A stretch of DNA of 64,000 nt from Dielma sp000508965 (GTDB lineage Bacteria > Bacillota_I > Bacilli_A > Erysipelotrichales > Erysipelotrichaceae), in assembly GCA_000508965.1 (NCBI GenBank), contig BAHV02000012.1, forward strand, positions 124,001 to 188,000, read 5' to 3'. The position numbers were made by a program, and so were the translations under genes. Shown here piece by piece: positions 32,308 to 40,832 of the stretch. Numbering within the stretch: the first letter of the stretch is position 1; each line of letters opens with the position of its first letter. The notes below the pieces were generated by a model. That model did no database searches, had not been told where the DNA came from, and saw only the letters and a list, made by a program, of their open reading frames with translations.

Positions 32308-33608
32308 CCTTTTACCTCCTCGATTTTGCCCTGCAGCATTCCATTTTCATAACCTGTAATGACTACATTATGAATTTGATTTACAACTGACGCATCACAC
32401 ATAACAGTGACTGGAAAATACTGACTGGCATGTCCTATTGCCAACTGATTCTCCTGCTTCTCAAAAAGCACGCTGACCCGTCTGCCAAGCCAAGTTTGCT
32501 GGTATAGCGCATAATCATGCCCGCTTTTTACATTTAATAGTTTGGCACGTTCTTTCTTTACTAAACCGTTGATTTGATTCGACATGCATGCCGCTTTTGT
32601 ACCATCGCGTTTAGAAAATGGAAATACATGCATAAAGCTGAACTGAATGCGATCAAGATTTGACAGCGTCTCATTAAAATCTTCTTCTGATTCATCAGGA
32701 AAGCCAACAATAATATCGGTAGAAATTGAACAATCAGGCAATAATGCGCGGATTTCATCGATTCGCTTGATAAAAGCTTCAATCGTATAAGGACGATTCA
32801 TGGCCTTTAACACATGATTGCTGGCACTTTGAATTGGAATATGTAAATGCCGGGCAATTCGCTCATCCTGCTGCATTAAAATAAGAAACTCATCAGTCAG
32901 CTCATTGATTTCTATGGAAGATAAACGGATTCTTTGCAAGCCATCGACCTCATTTAACAGCCGTCTCAATAAAGCGGTCAAATCAGTACCTAAATCATGA
33001 CCATAACGGCCGGTATGAATCCCGGATAAGACTATTTCATAATGCTGATTAGCCACCAGCTCCTTAGCTGTCTCAATCACATCATTCATCGGCAATGAAC
33101 GCTCACGTCCTCTCGCGTAAGGAATGATGCAATAGGAACAAAACTGATTGCAGCCATCCTGAATCTTAAGGAAAGCCCGCGTATGATCAGTAAAACGATG
33201 AATTGGCAGTGCCTCAAACACCTTAACATTGTCAATCTCATGAACCAGATTTAAGCGCTTCTTTTGTTTATAGGCTTGATCCACTTCTAAAGCTAAGCCA
33301 GCTTTGCCATCACTGCCTAAAGTCAGATCAACGCCCTCAATATCAGCAACCTCTTTACTGCTGGTCTGAACATAACAGCCCACCACCGCAATAAACGCAT
33401 CAGGATTTGTACGAATTGCCTGATGAATTTTCTGACGGCTTTTACTGCCTGCCGTATTGGTAACCGCACATGTATTAATAATGTAGATATCTGCTTTTTC
33501 TTTAAAATCCACTTCTGTATATCCCAGCTCTAATAGCCCCTGTACATAAGCCTGGGATTCATATGTATTAACTTTGCAGCCGAGTGTACTCATAGCAAAT
33601 GTAGTCAT
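32304..33608 (-). CDS. mtaB: tRNA t6A37 methylthiotransferase MtaB
   Basis: MtaB converts t6A37 of ANN-decoding tRNAs to ms2t6A. The 434-residue protein has three parts: UPF0004 domain with three cysteines for an Fe-S cluster (STLGCKVN, NTCAVTN, VVGCYVQ), radical-SAM core with CNQFCSYCIIPYARGRERS (CxxxCxxC at about 152-159), and a C-terminal TRAM-like domain (about 370-434). ATG 33608 has GAGGTGA upstream. A promoter overlaps the stop of the upstream unknown gene. Confidence 0.95.
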   Translation of the reverse strand: MTTFAMSTLGCKVNTYESQAYVQGLLELGYTEVDFKEKADIYIINTCAVTNTAGSKSRQKIHQAIRTNPDAFIAVVGCYVQTSSKEVADIEGVDLTLGSDGKAGLALEVDQAYKQKKRLNLVHEIDNVKVFEALPIHRFTDHTRAFLKIQDGCNQFCSYCIIPYARGRERSLPMNDVIETAKELVANQHYEIVLSGIHTGRYGHDLGTDLTALLRRLLNEVDGLQRIRLSSIEINELTDEFLILMQQDERIARHLHIPIQSASNHVLKAMNRPYTIEAFIKRIDEIRALLPDCSISTDIIVGFPDESEEDFNETLSNLDRIQFSFMHVFPFSKRDGTKAACMSNQINGLVKKERAKLLNVKSGHDYALYQQTWLGRRVSVLFEKQENQLAIGHASQYFPVTVMCDASVVNQIHNVVITGYENGMLQGKIEEVKG

Positions 33609-33630
33609 TTTAATCACCTCAAACTAACTT

Positions 33631-33658
33631 ATTATACACTATTTCATCTTAAATACAA
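33631..33658 (-). promoter_or_regulatory. Candidate promoter of mtaB-murE-deoC
   Basis: On the minus strand TTGTAT (33658-33653), 16 bases, TATAAT (33636-33631). The predicted leader is about 16 bases. Confidence 0.55.
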
Positions 33659-34411
33659 TCATCTTTGCCATTTACTTAACAGCTTCTCACCCCTGCGCAG
33701 CGTCTTTTCCGATAACCATCGGCGGCTGAGAATCAGCTGCAATGCCCCGCGCTCATCAGCCTGTATCAGATAAGGCAAAAGCTCGGCAAGCTCTGAAGGC
33801 TCCTCACACTGAGATAAAGATAATGAATACAATGCCTGCCTGTCGGAAAGCACGTATAGCCGATGATTGAGTTTACAAAAACAGAATAATTGATCTTCTG
33901 CCTCGCCAATCAGTTCAAGCTCAGTAAAGCCCGCAGCTATCACATCCGTGCTCAAACTTTTCTGAGTAATCGAAGAAGCATACTCATAACGCAGCTGCGC
34001 ATACTGTTTCAATTCAAAAAGAACCATCTCATCACGGTATATATCATTCATCCGCTCATCAAACATCGGTATGAACACTTGCTTATGATTGCGCATCACA
34101 TACGGCAAGGCCGCTTTCAGTGCATCGATTTCAATATTGATCAGTCTTTTTTTCTCCAGATAATTTAAGCTTGACCAATAATCATTCATTTCGTAACATG
34201 CTTTAAAAAAAACGGTTTCAAACGCCTGTTTGCTTAAGATACAGCGATACAGAAATTGTGCATAAAAGAATTCAAGATCACTCTTGATGGTCAGATTTAA
34301 TTTATCCGCTTTAAACTGTGATTGAATAAGCGGCAGCTGTTCTCGGCAGCTCTGGGTTTTAAACAGCGGTTCACGCTGATCCTTTTCACATAACCTAATC
34401 AGCTGCTTCAT
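33659..34411 (-). CDS. Protein of unknown function, 250 residues
   Basis: I do not recognise this protein. It is cytoplasmic (no signal peptide or TM), rich in Leu, Glu, Gln, Tyr and Cys, and mostly helical, with a middle helical segment (about 45-140) and an apparent beta-containing part (about 150-215, GFTELELIGEAEDQLFCFCKLNHRLYVLSD). The end LSRRWLSEKTLRRGEKLLSKW is basic. It overlaps the rsmE stop by 4 bases (ATGA), so it is cotranslated with the 16S rRNA methyltransferase, but no functional link can be claimed. Base composition resembles that of its neighbours. Confidence 0.8.
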   Translation of the reverse strand: MKQLIRLCEKDQREPLFKTQSCREQLPLIQSQFKADKLNLTIKSDLEFFYAQFLYRCILSKQAFETVFFKACYEMNDYWSSLNYLEKKRLINIEIDALKAALPYVMRNHKQVFIPMFDERMNDIYRDEMVLFELKQYAQLRYEYASSITQKSLSTDVIAAGFTELELIGEAEDQLFCFCKLNHRLYVLSDRQALYSLSLSQCEEPSELAELLPYLIQADERGALQLILSRRWLSEKTLRRGEKLLSKWQR

Positions 34412-35151
34412 TTTGCTTCACCTGACAGATCATAATGATAGCTGATAGCGTTTAACGCAAATAACGCGGCTGTCTCAGCACGGAAAATCGCTGTGCCTAA
34501 GCTTACCCGTACAAAGCCAAACGCTTCAGCCTTTGCCACTTCTTCCAAGCTAAAACCGCCTTCCGGTCCAATCATTACCGCAATGGATGTAATATTCGGA
34601 TATTCCTTAAACACAGCTGCCAAATTGCAGGCTTTTAAATCGGCATCCTCATAGGCTATCAGCTTTAAGTCAGCCTGCACACCCAGCACCTGATCAAAAT
34701 CAGCACTGGCCAGCACAGGTGTCTGATGGGCGCGTTTGCATTGTTCACAAGCTTCTGAAGCAATCTTATTCCAGCGCATCAGCTTTTTGTCCGCCTTCTC
34801 TTCTTTTGCTTTCACAACACAGCGGCTGCTGATCATCGGCTGAATCACATAGGCACCGCATTCACATGCCTTCTGCAGCAGATAATCCCATTTATCACCT
34901 TTGATCAATCCCATAATAAGCGTTGTTTTGACCCTGGAAGCATTTAAAGGGAGCGCTTCAAGCACTAAGCCGGCTACTTGATTATCAGCAAATTCAATGG
35001 CTGTCAAGTAGGGCTGTTCACACTCATCCACCACCCGCACCCGGCTGCCTTGTTTCATCCGCAATACATTCTTTATATGATGGGCCTGTTCCTTATTAAA
35101 AGCAAACCGTTCATTGATATTTAATTTACCTTGTACAAAATACTGCTGCAT
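34408..35151 (-). CDS. rsmE: 16S rRNA (uracil1498-N3)-methyltransferase
   Basis: RsmE methylates U1498 of 16S rRNA with S-adenosylmethionine. The 247-residue SPOUT protein has an N-terminal PUA-like domain (about 1-70), LIMGLIKGDKWDYLLQKACECG, and the trefoil-knot SAM site VMIGPEGGFSLEEV ... VSLGTAIFRAETAALFAL. ATG 35151 has AGGTGA upstream; a longer frame lacks one. It heads a two-gene operon with the unknown 250-residue protein. Confidence 0.95.
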   Translation of the reverse strand: MQQYFVQGKLNINERFAFNKEQAHHIKNVLRMKQGSRVRVVDECEQPYLTAIEFADNQVAGLVLEALPLNASRVKTTLIMGLIKGDKWDYLLQKACECGAYVIQPMISSRCVVKAKEEKADKKLMRWNKIASEACEQCKRAHQTPVLASADFDQVLGVQADLKLIAYEDADLKACNLAAVFKEYPNITSIAVMIGPEGGFSLEEVAKAEAFGFVRVSLGTAIFRAETAALFALNAISYHYDLSGEAK

Positions 35152-35167
35152 AACATCACCTGCAACC

Positions 35168-35196
35168 ATTTTAACGTATTTGCCAATAAACTGCAA
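35168..35196 (-). promoter_or_regulatory. Sigma-A-type promoter of rsmE
   Basis: On the minus strand TTGCAG (35196-35191), 17 bases, TAAAAT (35173-35168). The Shine-Dalgarno AGGTGA starts six bases later, so the leader would be about 10 bases. Confidence 0.65.
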
Positions 35197-35240
35197 TTAG
35201 ATTCAAGACAACAAGAAAATGATTTCCTCCATCTATAAAT

Positions 35241-35514
35241 TCAGGTAAGCATGCCATTAAGAGCGACATTCAGCTGCCTTCCTTGCGGCGCTGTACCAAC
35301 CCGTATTTCAATGTCTCTCTTTTTACCTGCCGGAATTGGAGTCGTACTTGAGCATTTCCACACAGAAACTCTTTTTACCAGCGATTGATACAAAGGTAAC
35401 TAGGTGATGCTTATAATGAATTTTCTGTAAAAAATATTATTTTTTTATTCATGGCATACCATTTTCACGATATGCTTTCATCTGTTTTTTATCATTTTTC
35501 AGATAACTTTTCAT
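35241..35514 (-). pseudogene. Possible remnant of a small gene in a gene-poor stretch
   Basis: This stretch has no complete gene. On the minus strand a 21-codon frame starts at ATG 35514 (MKSYLKNDKKQMKAYRENGMP, stop at 35449), and a 52-codon open tract without a good start runs from 35399 to the stop at 35241 (LPLYQSLVKRVSVWKC, then a segment with PIPAGKKRDIEIRVGTAPQG and RQLNVALNGMLT). The second tract has normal coding composition. The two could be parts of one broken gene. I do not recognise the family. Confidence 0.3.
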
Positions 35515-35562
35515 AACAAAAAATTGGTATTTCGATGTTTGAAAATGCAACTTCCTATAAGA

Positions 35563-35584
35563 TAAAAAAGGGCAGCTTCTGCCC
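35563..35584 (-). terminator. Orphan terminator
   Basis: On the minus strand GGGCAG/CTGCCC (6 bp, 3-base loop) followed by six T. No gene ends nearby on this strand. Between it and the terminator at 35716 only a 33-codon open tract without ATG/GTG/TTG is seen (ending LIELGQKLPFFIL), so it may end a small RNA or be a backup terminator. Confidence 0.6.
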
Positions 35585-35715
35585 CAGCTCAATCAAGCCC
35601 CCTGAATTTATCTCATGAAGTTCAATGAGTGATATCTCCTGTTCCTTATCTAAATGCCTTTAAATATACGTACTAATAACTATTACCACGATCAATGATA
35701 TTACATGGCAATAAT

Positions 35716-35761
35716 AAAAAGACTGCAGCTTTAGCTTGCCACGCGCATAAAAGCTGCAGTC
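35716..35761 (-). terminator. Terminator of the AraC-type regulator gene
   Basis: A 12-bp perfect stem (GACTGCAGCTTT, 35721-35732, with 35750-35761) and T tract on the minus strand, about 60 bases after the regulator stop codon. Confidence 0.85.
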
Positions 35762-35821
35762 ATAATCTTCATGTGTGTCTTTATAACACAAAACGTCGCA
35801 TAAGATATTTTTCCAACACAC

Positions 35822-37051
35822 TCATTTCTGATTAATCTGACGATATTCCTGCGGCCGCATTGCTGTCAACTGTTTAAATTTCATACAGAAATATTGAACG
35901 TTCTGCATCCCGCACTGCAGGGCGATCTCACCAATTTTTAAATTTGTCTCACATAATAAATGCTTTGCCTTGCGAATCCTAAGCTCATTGATGAAATATG
36001 GCAGGCTGACGCCCATTTCGGCATTAAAGACACGGCTTAAGTAAGAAGCGGAGACATTCATTGCATCAGCTATTTCATATAGACTGATACTTTGCTGATA
36101 ATGACGGTTAACATATTGAATAGTGTTAATGATCAGCGGACTGATGGCTGCTTTCTGTTCTGATTTGAATTGGCAGAAGGTAAGCAGCAGATCAAACAGC
36201 GATGCCTCAAATTCTTCAATAGCACAGTATTGTTCTAATCGCAGCACCTCATTGATATTTTCTTCAAAATCAAGACGAAACTGCAAATTCAAAATCAGCA
36301 GCATTTTCTTAAGTTCAGAAATGATGTCATAGGTCAGGATAACATCCATGCTTCTTTTCAGTGACAGCATTATTTCATGTACGATGAATCGCATATTTTC
36401 AGGTTTACCGTCAAGCATATTTTGCTGCAGCTTCTGAACCATGGGTATCAAATCAATCAATTTCACATTCTGACGGTCTTTTATAAACATTGACTCCTGC
36501 ATCGAACACGGACGCATCTTATAAAATGCCAGCCGATGGCTGTTCCTTAACTGTTTAAATGCAGATTGAAATTGTGCATATGAAACAATCGGTCCTGAAT
36601 ACAGCGTTATACTGCTTAAATATGGATGTTTAACCGGCCTTGCTTCAATGAATTGCTGCTGCAGCCTTTTTTGTATCTGATCAGAAATGATGTGTATTGG
36701 CAATTCCTTACTTGTTTTAGGTGTAATCATGACTGCAATTAATTTTGATGAGTCATAATTGACCGCACTCATTTCCTTTTCAAATTCATAGCTCTGTTCA
36801 AGGGATACCAGCAAGTCTTTTACAGCTGCAAAAATATCCAGATAATTTTCACGGTTCAAGTTTAATTTACTGTTATAAAAACGTTTTTCGATACCCGCAA
36901 GAATCAAATAGCAGTTATTAAAATCGATTTTCAGCTCGACATTCATTTCCTGCATCATTTCTAAAAGCTGATCGTATTGCTGACCAAAAAGACTTTCATT
37001 TATAATGTATCGTTTGCATGTTTCAATTTGCTGCTGCTTGAAATTATCCAT
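35822..37051 (-). CDS. AraC-type helix-turn-helix regulator (YesN-like C terminus)
   Basis: A 409-residue protein. Residues about 305-405 carry the double helix-turn-helix (YQQSISLYEIADAMNVSASYLSRVFNAEMGVSLPYFINELRI ... KIGEIALQCGMQNVQYFCMKFKQ), typical of YesN-type two-component regulators, but no receiver domain is present. The N-terminal 300 residues have no domain I recognise; they are alpha/beta with no TM. It lies 57 bases downstream of the flavoprotein gene and likely controls it (inference from position). A hairpin and a weak TATAAT lie in the gap between the two genes. Confidence 0.85.
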   Translation of the reverse strand: MDNFKQQQIETCKRYIINESLFGQQYDQLLEMMQEMNVELKIDFNNCYLILAGIEKRFYNSKLNLNRENYLDIFAAVKDLLVSLEQSYEFEKEMSAVNYDSSKLIAVMITPKTSKELPIHIISDQIQKRLQQQFIEARPVKHPYLSSITLYSGPIVSYAQFQSAFKQLRNSHRLAFYKMRPCSMQESMFIKDRQNVKLIDLIPMVQKLQQNMLDGKPENMRFIVHEIMLSLKRSMDVILTYDIISELKKMLLILNLQFRLDFEENINEVLRLEQYCAIEEFEASLFDLLLTFCQFKSEQKAAISPLIINTIQYVNRHYQQSISLYEIADAMNVSASYLSRVFNAEMGVSLPYFINELRIRKAKHLLCETNLKIGEIALQCGMQNVQYFCMKFKQLTAMRPQEYRQINQK

Positions 37052-37071
37052 AAGTACCTCTTATTCATTAT

Positions 37072-37103
37072 AAAGCAGGCAGTCTAAATTATCCAGACTG
37101 CCT
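37072..37103 (-). other. Hairpin between the flavoprotein and AraC genes
   Basis: AGGCAGTCT (37077-37085) pairs with AGACTGCCT (37095-37103) over 9 bp around a 9-base loop. No T tract follows on the minus strand, so it is more likely an mRNA stability or processing element than a terminator. Confidence 0.5.
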
Positions 37104-37108
37104 CAGCT

Positions 37109-38818
37109 TTATTTATTTAAAATATCTTCGGCAACAAGCTTGCCAAAAGTAACATTTTCATTGGTAGGCGCACCACCGAATAAGCCATCATGCGCGCATT
37201 CACCAACAGCATAGAGATTATTAATAGCATGACCTGCTTTAGTTACAACATGCATCGATGAATCCACCTCAATACCGCCAAGAGTGACCTGTAAGCCCGG
37301 TTTTGTTGAAACCGCATAATAAGGGACTTGCGTAAAATCAATAGTAAGATTTGCTGAACGGCCGAATTCCTCGTCGACACCCGTTTCAACAGCCAATCGG
37401 TATTTCTCAATCGTTTCGGTTAAATTATCGGCAGGAACACCCATTTTTTCAGCAAGCTCTTCAATTGTGTCAGCCTCGATAAAATAGCCCTGATCTTTAA
37501 ATCCCTGAAGCCGTTTTGACTTATCCATAGCACTTTGATCGATCAGAATAAACACATGATCGCCTTCCTGCTCCATCATCCATTTAGAGAGTGTTGTATA
37601 ATCCGGGTAATAATCATTGCAGAAACGTTTGCCTTCTAAATTTACCATGATGCCGCCTTCTGCCCGTGCAGCACTCAGACTTGAATTCACGCCATTCTCA
37701 CTATGAACGGACGGATTCAGACGAACAACATCCATAAATGCTAAATTAGCATCTACCGCTTTTACCAATTCAAAGCCGTCACCCGTTGAGCCAGCTGCAG
37801 ATGTTGACGGTAAATCTGCCCATTCAGGCGCATATTCCAGCAGTGCTTCCTTACCTGATGCAAAGCCGCCGGTCGCAATGACAACGTTATCAGCATAAAT
37901 TGTGTAAGTCTCATTTGGACTTTCAACCTTGACACCCTTTACCTGATCATCCTCAGTTACCAATTCAATTGCTTTTGTTGACAGACGCATATCTACATCC
38001 AAACGTTCAATTTCAGCATTCAGTGCCTTAACGATCGCAACACCCAGAGAACTGCCATCCTCAGTTGCCACCTGATAAGTTGAGAGCGGTCGGTTGATTT
38101 TCGTTCCCAGACTGTTCAGCCATTCAACACTTTCCTCAGAACGTTCAAGCAGTGTTTTCCAATTATCAGCATTCATATCTGGATTTTTACTTACTTGATC
38201 AGCGATGTATTCATCAATGCTTAAACCCAAGCCGGCCTGCTTTTGATATTCGGTATTAACGGCTACGAAATAAGTGGCCGCAAGACTTGTAGCACCGCCA
38301 TTCATGGCTTGCTTCTCTACAAGGATCACATTCTGACCGCCTTTTTTAAGTTCAATGGCAGTGGTCATTCCAGCACCGCCGGCACCAATAACTACAGTAT
38401 CACAAATGACATCCTCTGCCTCAGATTTTATTGCTGCTGTTACTTCCTTATTTTTCATCGCTTCAATATCAAAGCCAGCCGCCTTAAGCCCAAGCTCAGC
38501 AGCCTCCAGAATCGCCTTGCTTGTATTAGTAGCGCCGGCAATGGTATCTATTTTCAAACTTTGATGCTCAACAATGGCCGCCGGAATGCTTTGAATCGGT
38601 ACATCAGCAATACCCGCGGTTTCCATATGCTCAATAACCTCTACTCGAATTACTTTCGCATCCTTAACCTCTACCTCAACCTTAACATCTCCATTATTCC
38701 CCTTTGCGCTCTCTGTATAGACGCCATCGGTGATAATGGTATCCGCCGGCTTATTACTGCAGCCAACAATTGTTACAATCATACACAAAGCTAAAACACA
38801 CCTCAGTAATTTTTTCAT
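37109..38818 (-). CDS. Extracytoplasmic flavoprotein reductase: FMN-binding domain plus FAD-binding (fumarate reductase-like) domain
   Basis: A 569-residue lipoprotein. The signal peptide ends in lipobox TIVGC (Cys20), so it is anchored outside the cell. An FMN-bind domain (about 30-115) has the flavinylation motif AGATNTS, where the second Thr would carry covalent FMN. The FAD_binding_2 part (about 135-569) starts with DTVVIGAGGAGMTTAIELKKGG. The family includes fumarate, urocanate and cinnamate reductases used in anaerobic extracellular electron transfer. The usual HGANRLGGNA and HHTMGG active-site motifs are replaced (HDGLFGGAPTNEN, LQVTLGG), so the acceptor is probably not fumarate. GAGGGAA precedes the start. 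Confidence 0.87.
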   Translation of the reverse strand: MKKLLRCVLALCMIVTIVGCSNKPADTIITDGVYTESAKGNNGDVKVEVEVKDAKVIRVEVIEHMETAGIADVPIQSIPAAIVEHQSLKIDTIAGATNTSKAILEAAELGLKAAGFDIEAMKNKEVTAAIKSEAEDVICDTVVIGAGGAGMTTAIELKKGGQNVILVEKQAMNGGATSLAATYFVAVNTEYQKQAGLGLSIDEYIADQVSKNPDMNADNWKTLLERSEESVEWLNSLGTKINRPLSTYQVATEDGSSLGVAIVKALNAEIERLDVDMRLSTKAIELVTEDDQVKGVKVESPNETYTIYADNVVIATGGFASGKEALLEYAPEWADLPSTSAAGSTGDGFELVKAVDANLAFMDVVRLNPSVHSENGVNSSLSAARAEGGIMVNLEGKRFCNDYYPDYTTLSKWMMEQEGDHVFILIDQSAMDKSKRLQGFKDQGYFIEADTIEELAEKMGVPADNLTETIEKYRLAVETGVDEEFGRSANLTIDFTQVPYYAVSTKPGLQVTLGGIEVDSSMHVVTKAGHAINNLYAVGECAHDGLFGGAPTNENVTFGKLVAEDILNK

Positions 38819-38907
38819 ATGATTCCCTCTTCTTTCACCTCCATTTTAGCATTGTGAAATTATTATTTTGTTATACTTTTTTTACACTTGTTCATATTTT
38901 TTGACAT

Positions 38908-38965
38908 AAGAAAAGATCATACTGCCATATTCAGCATTTATAACGCTGAATATTTTAGAATGATC
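38908..38965 (-). terminator. Terminator-like nested inverted repeat after rluB
   Basis: ATATTCAGC/GCTGAATAT (9 bp, 38927-38935 with 38945-38953), with an outer GATCAT/ATGATC pair, followed on the minus strand by TTTTCTT. It probably ends the scpA-rluB transcript. Because it lies upstream of the flavoprotein gene, an operator role is also possible. Confidence 0.55.
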
Positions 38966-38979
38966 AAATTAATTTAATA

Positions 38980-39717
38980 CTATTTAGTTTTCTGTTCGCC
39001 CTCTAAAGCAAGACGGCGCAGCATTTTTACCTCATGCGGTTTTAAAATCCGGTATTCACCCTGACTCATATCGCTGACCGTAAGAAAACCGAGTGATTTC
39101 CGATGCAGACTGGTAACCGTATGGCCATAAACCTCCATCATACGTTTAATCTGCCGATTCCTGCCTTCCTTGATCGTAATATCAAAACGTGTCTTTTGAT
39201 GATCAAAATCCTTGTTCTTTACTCTCAGCTTAGCCGGCAGCGTCTGAATGCCGTCATCAAGTACAACACCCTTTTCAAGTGCTTTAATCTGTTCAGTTGT
39301 CAAAATTCCATCAATAATTACCTCATAGGTTTTAGGAATATGATACTTAGGGTGAATCAGCTGATTGGCAAATTCACCGTCATTCGTTAAAATAAGTACA
39401 CCGCTTGTATCGTAATCAAGACGGCCGACCGTAAAAATGCGCTCATCACATTTAACCAGTGAAACCACTGTTTTGCGGTCAAATTCGTCATCTAATGTGC
39501 ATACGGATTTCTTTGGTTTATTCATAACAAAATAAACCTTATTCTCCTTTTGAATCTGCTCACCATCAACCTCAATAATATCTCCGCGTTTTACTTTATA
39601 TCCTTGTTCAGTAATGGTTTCACCATTCACTGTTACTCTGCCTTCACTAATCATTACTTCTGCTTTTCTTCTTGATGTAATGCCGCTTGCAGCAATTACT
39701 TTTTGTAAGCGTTCCAT
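38980..39717 (-). CDS. rluB: 23S rRNA pseudouridine synthase RluB-like (RsuA family)
   Basis: A 245-residue protein. An N-terminal S4 RNA-binding domain (about 1-60: ERLQKVIAASGITSRRKAEVMI) is followed by the pseudouridine synthase core with catalytic Asp in GRLDYDTSGVLILTNDGE (about 101), and the family motif EGRNRQIKRMMEVYGH. It isomerises a 23S rRNA uridine (2605 by family). It is the last gene after spmA-spmB, as in Bacillus (ypuL). Confidence 0.93.
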   Translation of the reverse strand: MERLQKVIAASGITSRRKAEVMISEGRVTVNGETITEQGYKVKRGDIIEVDGEQIQKENKVYFVMNKPKKSVCTLDDEFDRKTVVSLVKCDERIFTVGRLDYDTSGVLILTNDGEFANQLIHPKYHIPKTYEVIIDGILTTEQIKALEKGVVLDDGIQTLPAKLRVKNKDFDHQKTRFDITIKEGRNRQIKRMMEVYGHTVTSLHRKSLGFLTVSDMSQGEYRILKPHEVKMLRRLALEGEQKTK

Positions 39718-39757
39718 ATAAAATCATCCTCTCTATTCCTTATTTTACCCTAAAAAG

Positions 39758-40270
39758 CTATGAAAAGAAATAGAACGTTAAAAGAATTGCCATCGTAATA
39801 CCAGCTAAATCGCTGATTAATCCGATTGCCAGTGAATTTTTGATTTTTTTTACGCCGACGCTGGCAAAATAAAGTGTGATAACATATAATGTCGTATCGG
39901 TTGAGCCTTGAATGATACTTGCCATCTGACCGGCAAAGGAATCAACACCCAAGGTTTTAAAAATATCGATCATCACTGCCAGCGATGCATTGCCGCTGAT
40001 TGGTCTGAACAGCATCATCGGAAAGATTTCCTTTGGTATGACACCGGCAAAAGAAGTAAACAGATTGGCAATGGCATCTAAAAGACCGCTTTCCTTCATC
40101 ATCGCAATGGAGAACATCATCCCCAGCATTGCCGGAAAGACATCATTAAATAAACCGAAACCATCCTGTACACCATGAACAAAATGACTGTATGCATCCA
40201 CTTTCTTGATAATGGCAACAATCAGAATAATGCCCAAAAAGGCCGGCAGGATAATGTTTGTGCTAAGCAC
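39758..40270 (-). CDS. spmB: Spore maturation protein SpmB
   Basis: A 170-residue membrane protein with a nucleoside-recognition (Gate) domain, about five TM segments and the motif FRPISGNASLAVMIDI. SpmA and SpmB are needed for full spore-core dehydration. It starts with GTG, supported by AGGTGG upstream, and overlaps spmA by 8 bases (GTGCTTAG). Confidence 0.92.
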   Translation of the reverse strand: MLSTNIILPAFLGIILIVAIIKKVDAYSHFVHGVQDGFGLFNDVFPAMLGMMFSIAMMKESGLLDAIANLFTSFAGVIPKEIFPMMLFRPISGNASLAVMIDIFKTLGVDSFAGQMASIIQGSTDTTLYVITLYFASVGVKKIKNSLAIGLISDLAGITMAILLTFYFFS

Positions 40271-40832
40271 GGTTCCACCACCTGTCTACAACTAAACCAA
40301 CAAATGAAGCGAAGAGCGTCGATACGACGGCAAAGGGAATAAAAGTGGTAGGATCTAAGGAACCATAGGCCGCCCGCAGCGCGATAATCGTTGTCGGAAA
40401 GATCGTTACGCCGCCGGTATTAAGCACCAGAAAAGTTACCATGGAACGGCTGGCAGTTTCTTTATCCGGATTATGCTTCTGCATTCCCTTGATTGCCTTT
40501 AGTCCAACAGGGGTAGCCGCCGAGCCAAGGCCAAACATATTGATTACGATATTGCTGGCAACATAACCCAGAGTTTCTGTATCATCCTTGATATCCGGCA
40601 GAATGAAACGCAGAAATGGCCGCAGACAGCGTTCCAAAAAAGCCAGACAGCCGCCAGCCTGAGCAATTTCTAAAATACCATTAAAAAAACAAGTGATTGC
40701 TAATAATGGCAGTACAAAATTCAATGTTTCTTCACCAACGGTAACCATTGACTGTGACAAAGCATCGACTTTGCCGGTGGCTATGCCATAGACCAACGAA
40801 CATAAAATCATCACATTCCAAAGCTTGTTCAT
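40263..40832 (-). CDS. spmA: Spore maturation protein SpmA
   Basis: A 189-residue membrane protein of the Gate family, with motifs NMFGLGSAATPVGLKAI and VLNTGGVTIFPTTIIALRA characteristic of SpmA. It starts in a 4-base overlap with the upstream carboxypeptidase gene. The dac-spmA-spmB order equals Bacillus dacB-spmA-spmB; together they set cortex cross-linking and core water content. Confidence 0.94.
   Translation of the reverse strand: MNKLWNVMILCSLVYGIATGKVDALSQSMVTVGEETLNFVLPLLAITCFFNGILEIAQAGGCLAFLERCLRPFLRFILPDIKDDTETLGYVASNIVINMFGLGSAATPVGLKAIKGMQKHNPDKETASRSMVTFLVLNTGGVTIFPTTIIALRAAYGSLDPTTFIPFAVVSTLFASFVGLVVDRWWNRA

Noticed and set aside
35585..35700. Bacteriocin precursor with double-glycine leader
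   Set aside because: The frame lacks ATG, GTG or TTG after its AGGAG site, has one residue too many between the conserved Ile and GG, and leaves only about 13 residues of product. Kept only as a low-interest observation.
38819..38979. Riboswitch before the flavoprotein gene (for example FMN type)
   Set aside because: The only structure is the nested inverted repeat at 38908-38965, which lacks the conserved FMN-riboswitch core and fits a terminator after rluB.
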